A stretch of 64,000 bases of DNA from Zygophlyctis sp. KS116 (lineage: Eukaryota; Chytridiomycota): the NCBI GenBank assembly GCA_054661495.1, contig BAAFSQ010000014.1:17656-81655 (forward strand), in the 5' to 3' direction. The notes beneath the pieces were generated by a model. The model was not told the origin of the DNA and ran no database searches. It saw nothing but the letters and a program-made list of their open reading frames with translations. Below, piece after piece: positions 37,079 through 47,926 of this stretch (positions within the stretch are counted from its first letter, which is position 1; each line of letters opens with the position of its first letter). The position numbers and the translations under genes were made by a program.

Positions 37079-38223
37079 TCAAACATTAAATTCTATTAAA
37101 ACGTTTAAAAGAGGAAAACTGCTTGATAGACGTTGCTTTAGATCAGAAATCATCCATGGATGAGATAAACCACCATAATAGCTAGGAAAGCCTTGAATAG
37201 TCTTACAAAAATCCATATTCAATAACCTTAATTCCTTTAAATAACTTGTCCCAAGATTGGAAAATAAATCTGCTTCATTGATTACTCTGCTTGCTAAATT
37301 ATTTTTGTTGCCAGATATAATGCTGGCTTTTGATACATTTGGCATCAGTAGTAAAAGATTGTGAATACTTGGAAATGTTACACCATCATCGGCGTTTAAT
37401 GTTAATGTTACTTGTTCTAATTGCTTTAATTTAAGTATTTCTGAAAATTTCGATACTTGAATCAGGGGATAGATGTTTAGATTTTTCAATTTCGGACAAC
37501 CATTTACCACTGCTGTAAATCCAGAATCACTAACTAAATCACCAGTTCCTGGTTCATATCTTAAATGAAATCTACTTCTAGATTCTAATTCAGTTATATG
37601 TATGCTAAGTTGCTGAAGTTCCGGACATACATCAGAGATCAGTTTTAAAGAAGAATCAGGTATTTCAGCCCATGACAAATTCAAATATGTTAGGGAACGT
37701 GTAGTAGAGGTAAATATGTTTGAACATAAAGCAGAATTCACTCTCATTCTTAAATCCAGATTTGATATGCGATCAAGACACTCTTGCCAGGGAAGTTGGT
37801 TAGTAAGTTCAGAGTGGAATTGAAGCGTAAGCTGTTTTAGGAATTTTGCATTGATCATGATCATATCTAGTACATAATGTAAAGAGAATCTGGGGAAAAT
37901 TGAAATTCCAGAATCTTTACGCCGTAAATCACTGCATTCTTCATCAGCGCCAACAAATAACCACACATCATCAATATGCTGAATATATTGTAGATATGAT
38001 CCATTTTCTAAAACTCTTACGAGTTCTTTCCATCTATAGATTTAAAATTGTAAACGCACGCAAATTCCTTGATTCTTGGACCAAGTTTAATCTGTCGCCA
38101 AAGGACAGGAACGCCGGCTCCAAAAAGCGTCTTATTCACCATCATGACTGATAATATGTCGCATTTTGATGGGAGTTTGTTCATTATTATTTGCCATAAT
38201 TCAGTTGGAAATGGGTTTTCCAT
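37079..38223 (-). CDS. F-box / leucine-rich repeat protein
   Basis: One 26-bp intron with a GTGCGT donor (38034..38059) gives 372 residues. The N-terminus is an F-box, PTELWQIIMNKLPSKCDILS with VLWRQIKL. The rest has irregular leucine-rich repeats such as RSLTYLNLSWAEIPDSSLKL and CPELQQLSIHITEL. This suggests an SCF substrate receptor; the target is unknown. Confidence 0.82.
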
Positions 38224-38328
38224 TTCACGCTATAATCTAGCGAAAGTCGCGTTAGTGACGGTGCATGCACAAGTGATCTAGTGATTGGCGATTAGTTCAT
38301 TGAAGCCGGAATAAATAAAAGAAGAATT

Positions 38329-40675
38329 TTATTTCTGCCTACTATAATTTGAACTTTGATACTGAGGGGTTCCAGAACCACCCCAAACTCCTAATGTAAA
38401 TTATAAGTAATGTACCTGGCTGAATTGGAGGTGCAGATGGTTGAGCCCGAGTAGGAGAAGAAGCTAAATTCATGGATGACAGAGATCGCTGAAGTTCTTC
38501 TAGTATGTCCTTCTTATCCACATTACGAGCATATACAAAATCTGAACAATTACCTTCCAATTTTATCAAGATCGGCTCAAATTCGCTATAAAACTTTATG
38601 CCTGCAAGTAATCCTGTTTTAAGTTCCATAAATAATGAGTAAGCAGAGTTAAGACTGGAAAAGGCAGATTCTCGTTCTGAAATAACACGGTTAGCACTAC
38701 TTATACTAGCGAATTTGGTTGAAGTCTCGTGGATCTTTTGAAGAATACTATCCTGAATATTTCTAGCCTTGTTGATTTTTTCCATGAAAGGATTATAGGA
38801 TAAAATCCCATGTTCTAAAATAGGCTCAGTTACTATATCTCCGTTAGAGGTACAACCTTCCATTAATGCGTTTTCTATCATTAAAAAAGTCAAATATTAC
38901 CAATAGAATCAGAGGCTGAGAAACTCTTTAGTTCTACCTCTATTTCCTTGAAAGTTTTTTCGACTCCTTGTAACTGATCGAGTAGCTGACGAAGAAGTTT
39001 TACATTTGGATCCTTGGCTCCCATAGTTGAATTAGAAGAAGCGGAAGGTATCGACGCTTCTAGCTCTTCTTTTGAGCTGCAGAGTGATTCAATTACATGA
39101 AGCGAATCATTTATTTTCTTGCTCAAAACATCATCTGATCCAGAAGCAGATACCATTTTCTCTTGAAATTTAGCAATCATGTTCTTCAAGTTTTGATTTA
39201 GTTTACTAGAATGCATCCTCTTCCAATTGTTTGAGAATCTTTTACGTAATTCATCATCTTCCTTTTCTTCATCAAGTATCCACCTTTGAGCACGTAAGAG
39301 TACGTCCATGTCATTTTTTGACAATGCCTTTAAAGTCAATTGCATTTCAAGTATAGAAGAAGTCCCACCTTCTTTTTTAACCTCATTAGACCTATCTAAA
39401 ATTGACTTTGGAAGACCTAAAGGTACTTCAAATGCTTCAAGCGTGCCAGGCAATGAAAGAGATTTTAAAGCCGCCTTTGCCAAACCCATACTATCATTCA
39501 TAGAATCCACCAACTCTTTACATTTCTTTTCTTTTAATCTTGAATATTCCTCTATTCCTTCTCTTATTGAACGTGGTATTAATTTATCAAAAAATGCAGG
39601 TCCATAGGATTCTAGTAAACTTGACAGAGAAGGAAATGGTACTGGTTTTATCAATTGAACATTTTGAATTTCAGCCAAAGATTCCTGAGATGGAATCGCT
39701 TCCATATCTAAGATTAATTTAAAAATTATTACAAATAACTTCATTATCCTTTTTCAATTTTGGAATTGAAGCTAATAATAATGCTTCCAAAGCCTTAAAA
39801 TCATTTAAATGGTGATTAGTCATATATTTTGCCTGTTTAGACGCCAACGCCTCTTTACATTTCTTTAAAGAAGCCTCAAATCTCGCAATTTGTTCCCCAT
39901 ATTTTGCATTTGCACCATCATCTTTCCCTTTATAATAATATGCTCTTGCCATATTTAACTCTGCTTTTGCAAAACAATGAGCCATATCTTCCTTTTCAAA
40001 ATCTGTAGACTCTTCTAAACAAATCCTATGAGCATCAGAGAAAAACTTGCATGCAGAAATCGCCAATTTTGCAATAATTCCATCTTTAGTACCACTCTTT
40101 ATCGCCTTGAATTATTTAAAATTAAAAAAAACCTTTAGTACAAAACATTCCTGTCCCATCCCCAACATTAAATTAGACAATACTTTTAATTGCCAAGTCC
40201 CTTTCGCTCCCAATCCTTCTTCCTTTGCTTTTTCCTCTAAAAAAGACAATACTCCAACACTAGATGAAAATAAATGAGCTGCCTTTTTCAATCCTTCTTC
40301 CTCTGCCTTCCCATTCCCAGTATTTTCAACTCCAATATTAGCGTATAGAATAGCCAAATTAAACAATATAGCTGATTTTTCAAAAGACACTGATGAACCA
40401 ATAGTCAATTTCTTATCTTTTCCAAACGCATTATACCATGGCCAGCTCATTAGACTTAAATCCAACTTGACATCTGCACTTGTGAGTTGAGTATAATACT
40501 TTAACAAGGAATTTGCCAAATACTCATGATTTTCTAGAATAATAACACTACTTCTCAATTTATCTAAAGCCTGAATATCATCATGCCATTTATCATAGCG
40601 TTTATGCTTTCTATCCAACTGAATCTCAACAACATCAGCAAAAGTCGTAGACTCGCCCACTTTGAATGGAAACAT
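38329..40675 (-). CDS. BRO1-domain ESCRT protein, ALIX/Bro1 type
   Basis: Introns at 38391..38415, 38875..38900, 39708..39732 and 40106..40132 give 747 residues. It starts MFPFKVG, as Bro1 domains do. The BRO1 domain (1-350) has SSVSFEKSAILFNLAILYA, AQ-type MLGMGQECFVLKA and DGIIAKLA. The V domain follows with PRSIREGIEEYSRLKEKKC. A short Pro-rich tail (AQPSAPPIQPG) ends the protein. It is much closer to animal ALIX over the V domain than I expected. It recruits ESCRT-III and works downstream of VPS25, also encoded in this window. One intron has a GTTTTT donor. Confidence 0.93.
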
Positions 40676-40709
40676 TTTTTTAATACAAGAATGATTTTCA
40701 AATAAAGAT

Positions 40710-40971
40710 CTAGATCGTCTCCCAGTCAATAGGCCTCGGTTCGTATTGTACTATTGGCTAATAATTACAGTATAAAAATTACAAGCATCGGTTGCAATTC
40801 TAAACTTTCCTGATACGCTATAGCATCATCTAAATATATTTCATAGAGCGGACTAGTTACGCCGACAAGATCAGCCACTATATCAGCAAGAGATTCAATC
40901 CCAGACCATACTGTAGAAGCAGTTTTGATCATTATGGATGGAAGATTGTTAAAGTCTTGGGATTCGGACAT
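40710..40971 (-). CDS. Small FAM177-like protein
   Basis: One 25-bp intron (40758..40782) gives 78 residues from MSESQDFNN. The core KTASTVWSGIESLADIVADL, then GVTSPLYEIYLDDAIAYQ, resembles the FAM177 core (TAS..SG..VGE.LA..LGI..PKYQYAIDEY). It has a possible amphipathic helix and no clear membrane anchor. Function is unknown in the family. Confidence 0.65.
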
Positions 40972-41180
40972 GGAATTTAAATGATCGGAAGAATAATCAT
41001 GTCGACATTGGGCATTGTTGATTGTTGATTGGGCATTGGTGATCAGATTTGGGACTGTTAATAAAGGCACTTTAATTTTACCGACACTACATATTGATCA
41101 TGGATAGCATCAGTGCTTGCTCCTAACCTTTACGATAGAGTGGCACAGGTTGAAAAAAAAGAAGAAATCTATCAGTTTCA

Positions 41181-43791
41181 ATGGTAACTATTGTTGGATG
41201 CTTATACTAGGTTAATTTCAGTATAGATGAAATCAGAGTCCTTATGGACAAAAAGACCAATGTGCGAAATATGTCTGTTATCGCTCACGTTGATCATGGA
41301 AAAAGTACATTGACAGTATGGTTTTTAAAGTATTTAAAAGATTAGGATTCTCTAGTGTCAAAGGCAGGTATTATTGCTACTGCCCGTGCTGGAGATGCTC
41401 GTTTTATGGATACTCGTCCAGATGAACAAGAACGGGGTATTACTATTAAATCAACCGCTATATCAATGTTTTTTGAAATGCCTGAAGATGATTTGAGTAG
41501 TATTAAGCAAAATACTGATGGTAAATTTAGAATTATTAATATAAAAAGGAACTGGATTTTTGATCAATTTGATTGATTCTCCTGGGCACGTTGATTTCTC
41601 TTCTGAAGTTACTGCTGCTTTAAGAGTTACTGATGGTGCTTTGGTTGTTGTTGATACTATTGAAGGTGTTTGTGTTCAGACTGAAACTGTGTTGCGTCAA
41701 GCTTTAGGTGAAAGAATTAAACCTGTTCTAGTTATTAATAAGGTGGATCGTGCCTTGTTGGAACTACAACTTACAAAAGAAGATTTATTCAATGCTTTCT
41801 CTCGTACAATTGAATCTGTTAATGTAGTTATTGCTACTTACTTTGATAAAGTTCTTGGAGATTGTCAAGTTTATCCTGAAAAGGGAACTGTGGCTTTTGG
41901 TTCTGGTCTTCATGGTTGGGCATTCACTCTGCTACAGTTTGCTAATAGATATGCCAAGAAATTTGGTGTTGATAAGGAAAAGATGATGGCTAGACTTTGG
42001 GGAGAAAATTACTTTAATCCTGCAACTAGAAAATGGACTACTCAATCAACTACTGATGATGGTGCTCAGCTTGAAAGAGCTTTCAATATGTTTGTGTTGG
42101 ATCCAATCTTTAAACTTTTTGATGCTATTATGAACTTTAAAAAGGATGTGACTACAAAAATGCTTGAAAAGTTGGAAATTGCTCTCAAGTCTGATGAAAA
42201 AGATTTGGAAGGAAAAGCTCTCCTTAAAGTTGTCATGAAAAAGTTTTTGCCTGCTGGTGATGCATTATTGGAAATGATAGTCATCCACTTACCATCTCCT
42301 GTCACTGCTCAAAAATACCGTGTTGAAACACTTTATGAAGGTCCTCAAGATGATGAATGTGCAACTGCCATTCGTGACTGTGATTCAAATGGACCTCTTA
42401 TGTTGTACGTATCAAAGATGGTGCCTACTTCTGATAAGGGACGTTTCTATGCCTTTGGTCGTGTATTCTCTGGAACTGTTAAAGCAGGTCTCAAAGTACG
42501 TATCCAAGGTCCCAATTATCTTCCAGGAAAGAAGGATGATTTGTTTGTCAAATCTATCCAACGTGTTGTTCTCATGATGGGTAGAGGTGTTGAATCTTTG
42601 GAAGATTGTCCAGCTGGTAATATTGTTGGTTTAGTCGGAATTGATCAATTTTTGCTCAAATCTGGAACTATTACCACCAGCGAAAGTGCCCATAATCTCA
42701 AAGTTATGAAATTCTCTGTATCTCCAGTTGTCCAAGTTGCTGTTGAATGCAAGAATCCAAATGATTTGCCCAAATTAGTAGAAGGTCTTAAACGTTTATC
42801 AAAGTCTGATCCTTGTGTTGTTTGTAAGACTTCAGAATCTGGTGAACACATTGTTGCAGGAGCCGGTGAATTGCACTTGGAAATCTGTCTCAAAGATTTA
42901 GAAGAAGATCATGCCGGTGTACCCATCAAGACTGGTAACCCTGTAGTCCAATTCCGTGAAACTGTTCAAAATGAATCCAACATGACTTGTCTCTCTAAAT
43001 CTCCAAATAAACACAATCGTATTTTCATGAAGGCTGCCCCAATTACTGAAGAATGTGCTGCTGATATTGAACAAGGAAAGATCAATGCCAAAGATGACTT
43101 TAAGGCCCGTGCTAGAATTTTGGCTGAAGAACATGGATGGGATGTAACTGATGCACGTAAAATTTGGTGCTTTGGACCTGAAACTTCTGGACCCAATCTT
43201 TTGGTTGATACTACAAAGGGAGTTCAATATTTGAATGAAATCAAGGACTCTTGTGTTGCTGCATTCCAATGGGCTACAAAGGAAGGTGTTTTGGCTGATG
43301 AAAATATGAGATCAATCCGATTCAATATTCTTGATGTTGTTTTACATGCTGATGCTATTCATCGTGGTGGTGGTCAAATCATTCCTACATGTCGCCGTGT
43401 TTGTTATGCTTCTGTCTTAACTGCAAATCCAGGTATTCAAGAACCAGTCTATTTGGTTGAAATTCAATGTCCTGAAACTGCTATGGGAGGTATCTATGGA
43501 GTTTTGAATCGTCGCAGAGGACATGTCTTTGCAGAAGAACAACGCCCTGGCACACCTCTTTATAACATCAAGGCCTATCTCCCTGTCATGGAATCTTTTG
43601 GATTTACAGCTGATTTGAGAGCCGGAACATCTGGACAAGCTTTCCCTCAGTGTGTGTTTGATCATTGGCAATTAATGCCTGGTTCTCCTCTTGAACCTGG
43701 TAAAATCCAAGACATTATTAAAGGAGTTCGAAAGCGAAAAGGTCTCGTTGAAGAAATTCCACCCTTTGATCGTTTCTATGATAAATTGTAA
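41181..43791 (+). CDS. EFT1: Translation elongation factor eEF2
   Basis: Introns at 41184..41210, 41316..41345 and 41521..41548 give 841 residues (yeast 842). The first exon is just the ATG; splicing restores [21 protein letters not shown] motifs are [21 protein letters not shown] and [10 protein letters not shown]. The diphthamide loop is in [15 protein letters not shown], with the modifiable histidine present. The sequence tracks fungal eEF2 closely ([19 protein letters not shown]). Codon use is strongly biased compared with its neighbours, as expected for a highly expressed gene. Several open frames on the antisense strand are a by-product of that bias. Confidence 0.98.
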
Positions 43792-43928
43792 ACCATGGGG
43801 AGATGAGAATAATAAAACGCTTTTCATTTTTAAATTCTAGTATTTTATAGACTAATTATTAGAAGAAACTAGGTCCACCATGCGGCTTCAACACTTCCAA
43901 CACCTACAATAGAGTAGAAAATTGCATA

Positions 43929-44242
43929 ATGGAATCATTATCAGCATCAAAGGTATACTTTTACAATCTCATATGCAGCCATTAGATCTTGTCAGACTAT
44001 GCCTTGATGAGGCGGTCTATGTTAAATTAAGAGGTGATCGGGAACTTGAAGGGAAATTGCATGCATACGATCAACACATGAATATGGTTTTAGGATCTGC
44101 AACAGAATATGTCTCTATTGTAGATCAAGATGAAATAAAGGTAATTTTATTAATTAAACTCTAGAAAACCTCCAATTCCTATGAAATGCTGTTTGTTAGA
44201 GGAGATTCTGTGATTTTATTGTCTCCTAAAGTATTAAATTGA
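43929..44242 (+). CDS. LSM3: U6 snRNA-associated Sm-like protein LSm3
   Basis: Introns at 43953..43978 and 44141..44164 give 87 residues. Sm1 is [38 protein letters not shown], quoted here only as the motif span (residues 9-46). Sm2 ends [14 protein letters not shown]. The RGD in Sm2 and LRGDREL in Sm1 are LSm3-like. It is part of LSm2-8 (U6 snRNP) and LSm1-7 (mRNA decay). The next gene starts 29 bp downstream. Confidence 0.93.
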
Positions 44243-44271
44243 AAAGAAATATAGTGAATTTAATTTTTAAG

Positions 44272-46055
44272 ATGCAAAAACTAGTAGAAATTCTAGATAA
44301 ACCAGATTTATTTCTTAATAGGGACAGTACAAGAGTATTCTCTAAAAAATATATAATAGAAAAAATACAATTTATTGTAGAAAATCAAGTTGTAGACAAG
44401 AAAAATCTAGTAGAAATTATAGATTTTGTATATTTTTAACTCTTACTAATTAGGATGTAAATGTGATTCTAAAAGAATTAGAATTCTCTCAAGAATTAAT
44501 ACTATTCAAGGAAAGAGTATTTTCTTTAAAATATTTTACAGAAATATCTACAGAAATTGAGAAATTATTACAGACAAATGGAAAAGTTGAAATTTCTTAT
44601 ACTCAAATCCCAAGGGAATATTTCAAATTTAAAAACGATGGGAAATTTTATTATTCTACAGAATATCTAGGAAAGGAATATCTCAAACTGTTTCAAAAAC
44701 TAGAACAAACTCAAATTCCTCTCACCCTGGCCACGCAAATTCCCCCAGACCAGAACAGTAACAGAAACAGTGTCCTGGAACTAGACTTTTATTTGCTTCT
44801 CAAGAAAGAATTCAATTGGGACAATCTTTCTGGGATTTTCAAGGGTCTGGTGTATATTCCATTAGTATATGTAAAGGAAATAAAGGACAATATACAACTG
44901 CAAGTCAAGGAAAAGGGGATTGTTGATGTTGAAGAATATTTGGAATTTTTAGATTTAAAAGAATTTTTACAGGTTCAAGAGGATTATATGGTTTTTGGAA
45001 CAAGGATAATCTCTCGAGAATATTTAGGAAAAATTTCAGATCAAATATTTCAAAATTTAAAGACTAGAGGGATTGTCAAGGTTGAAGAAATTGATTCTGT
45101 GGAAATTTCGCTAGAAATTCAATTGAAAATTTATGAACATCTAAAGGAAAAAGTAAAGGTTTTTAGGTTTTTGGATTCTTATTTTGTCTTGGAAGAGTTT
45201 TTACAAGTTTTAAAAGTAGAATTAAGACCTATAATTCTGGCAACGGTGGATTCACAAAGGCTAAAATCAAAAAAAGTGGATTTAAAAGAAAAACTATCTC
45301 TGGAAAAGGTGCTGGAAATCATGGATCCAGTTTTTAAAAAGTATATACAACAAGAAGATTTAAGAATGGAAATAGGGGGGATTTTGTATAGTGATTTTAT
45401 AGAGACGGTGTCTTTGGAATTACAAAAAACTTTTAAGGATTCTCGTGATATACTAGTCAATAATTTACAATTAAGGAAAAATTGGGTGTCTCTGGTACTT
45501 TTCAATAAAGGGATTCAGGAAATCAATATTCTCAATTTAAGAAAAAAGCTGACTAGAATTTTGTTGGATGTAAAAGTCAAGGAGTTTTTAAATGCTTCTG
45601 GTCTCGCAGATAAATCTTTTAATGTATTTATTCAAATCTTTTAAATTTAGGATTGGCAAAGCTTTCAAGATTTTCTGAATCAAGAAATTGGAGATGAATA
45701 TTTGCAGATTTATGATCTAGAATTGGAATTGGAAAAATTGGAATATTTGGAAAAGTTAAGAGTACAGTTTGAGAATTTGACGGATGCTGCATTAGTGTTT
45801 CATTTGGGAATCTGCCTCTTGTTTAGCAGGTTTTATATTTACCCCATATATTTTACAGGGAAATTAGTGCCAGAGATACTCAAATTACTAGAGGCTAATT
45901 TTGATGAAGAAACATTTGTATTTCTTTCAACTCTACAAAAAAATATAATTGTTCAAAGAAAAACTGGTAAAATTAAATTAGATGATGAAATTTTGCAATT
46001 GAAGCGACTGATCTTGGGTTTTAAAGTAATTTTGACATATACTAAACATAAGTAA
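44272..46055 (+). CDS. UFL1: UFM1-protein E3 ligase UFL1 (divergent, short)
   Basis: Introns at 44428..44453 and 45624..45650 give 576 residues, against about 794 in human. The N-terminal winged helices align: [36 protein letters not shown], and [15 protein letters not shown]. The C-terminal domain matches UFL1 at [19 protein letters not shown] and [15 protein letters not shown]. The charged linker of human UFL1 is missing, and about 25 N-terminal residues are absent unless an upstream exon was missed. UFL1 ligates UFM1 to ribosomal protein uL24 in ER quality control. The family call rests on pattern and domain order. The 3' end overlaps the convergent ELP3. A possible 27-bp in-frame intron before the stop is noted separately. 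Confidence 0.8.
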
Positions 46056-47699
46056 TCTTAAAATTCTTACCGGACCGTCAAGCTCATATCCCATTTTGCG
46101 ATAATAGTGGCGAGTACCGACTCCAGATATTACAGAAATTTTTACACTGCCGTGTTCTTCACGAGCAATTCTTTCAGCTTCTTCCATGAGTAACATTCCA
46201 AGTCCCTGATGCTGAAATTTAGTTGGATCCCGACTATGAACAGGCACAGCAGTTCCATACACATGAAGTTCTCGGACAATAGAGCATTGTCCAATCTTAA
46301 ATTCTGGCCTAAAATGATTGCTACATTTCCGCAGTCTTAAAAGTCCTATTAAAATATCTTGATGAGGATCTTCATAAGATAAGAAAGTTTCCCATCCTCC
46401 ATTAGCAACATAATCCCTGCGAATCAATTCAACCTTGAATTAATATTACTCAAGACTTACCTGATCCGGTTGAATCTTATTGTGAATTTCCTGAATGCCC
46501 ACTTCTCGAGTTCTTACATCACGGCATTGAATACCTAAATCTTTCATTCGATTTAATGCAAGCTCTCTCAAGTTTCCATTTTCAACTCCAGAAGTAACCA
46601 GAGGCATAGGGATATCTCTTTGCACTCTATAGACTCGTGTCCAGGGAGGAACCAATGCCAAAATTTTTGCTACCAAGTCTATCAAGGCTTCCGGCGTGTA
46701 ATTCTTGTATCTCCCAGTCTTCCATAACTCATACAGACCAGTTCCTCGAATTACCAATGTGGGATAAATCTTTAATCCATCAGCCCTAAAAGCAGGATTC
46801 TCGAAAAATTCTCGAAATTGATTAATATCTCGTTCCATTCCAACATTTGGTAGATCGGGCATCATATGTGCTACAATTTTATACCCTGCATCCTTTGCAA
46901 GCTGAAACGCTTCACAAACAGCTTTTACTGTATGTCCTCTGTTAGTATCTCTAGCAACATCTTCATAAACACTTTGAACACCAATTTCCAATCTCGTACA
47001 ACCATAGCGTAACATTTGTGCCAGATGAGGTTTAAGACAGTAATCTGGACGAGTTTCAATAGTAATACCAATGCATTTGGTTTGACTTTGCTCTGAAAAC
47101 CTGACAGCTTCATCAATATCAGTCGTAGTATAACCACTCAGGGCATTATGCAATTGCGCGATAAATTTATCTCTATAATCCTGAGATAGAGACATAAATG
47201 TTCCTCCCATAATAATATATTCGACTTTATCAACATTGTGACCAAGACTTTTCAACTGATCAATTCTACCACGAGCCTGTTCATAAGGATTATATCTTGC
47301 TCTGATCGCCCTCATACTAGTAGGTTCATAGCCAGTATATGATTGAGTAGAGTATTCAAAATCAGAGTCAGGACCCCCAGGACAATAAACACAAATGTTA
47401 CCAGTCATTGCTATATGAGGGCATCGATGTGGCTTGCACATAACCGCAACCACAGCAATACCAGACGCTGTCCTAACCGGCTTTGCTTTGAGCTTTGGGA
47501 GTAAAATGGCTCGATACTCATGGGGGATTGCAGCAATTATATCAACCAATTTTGGAGGATTTTTAAGCTTCAAATTTCCACAAATTCTAGATCTGACTCC
47601 ATTGAGATTAACATCCTTTGATTTATGATATGCATCGACAAGCTCTGCTACAATTTCTGAGCATGCCCTAAGCATAAGACTGGATTGGTCTATTGTCAT
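46021..47699 (-). CDS. ELP3: Elongator catalytic subunit ELP3
   Basis: ELP3 adds the cm5U34-type modification to wobble uridines of tRNAs. Introns at 46042..46070 (29 bp) and 46434..46460 (27 bp) give 540 residues. Radical-SAM cysteines lie in [33 protein letters not shown] and the C-terminal acetyltransferase with [18 protein letters not shown] and [13 protein letters not shown] follow. The last exon is only 21 nt (46021..46041, YMSKLL plus stop), and it restores the conserved YELDGPYM ending. This last exon lies entirely inside UFL1 coding sequence on the other strand. Confidence 0.96.
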
Positions 47700-47926
47700 C
47701 TAATAATTAGTGTTAAGATTGAGATCAGAAATTTGGGTATAGAATTAGACATCATTGTTGCTACTAGGTAGCATCAGTCTGACGTGCAAATCTTAATTTT
47801 GTAATCATCACTTCTCAATGGATTGTAAAAGAATCGATCGCTTACATTTTTGTGAAAAAAAATAGTAAGAACCCTCGGCGCAAACAGGAAAATTTGGTCA
47901 GAATTACTTACACTAGATATATTTTT

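Noticed and set aside
42066-43671. Several 75-123 codon open frames on the minus strand inside eEF2
   Set aside because: They are antisense to a near-perfect eEF2 coding region with strong codon bias, which produces such frames; none resembles a protein family.
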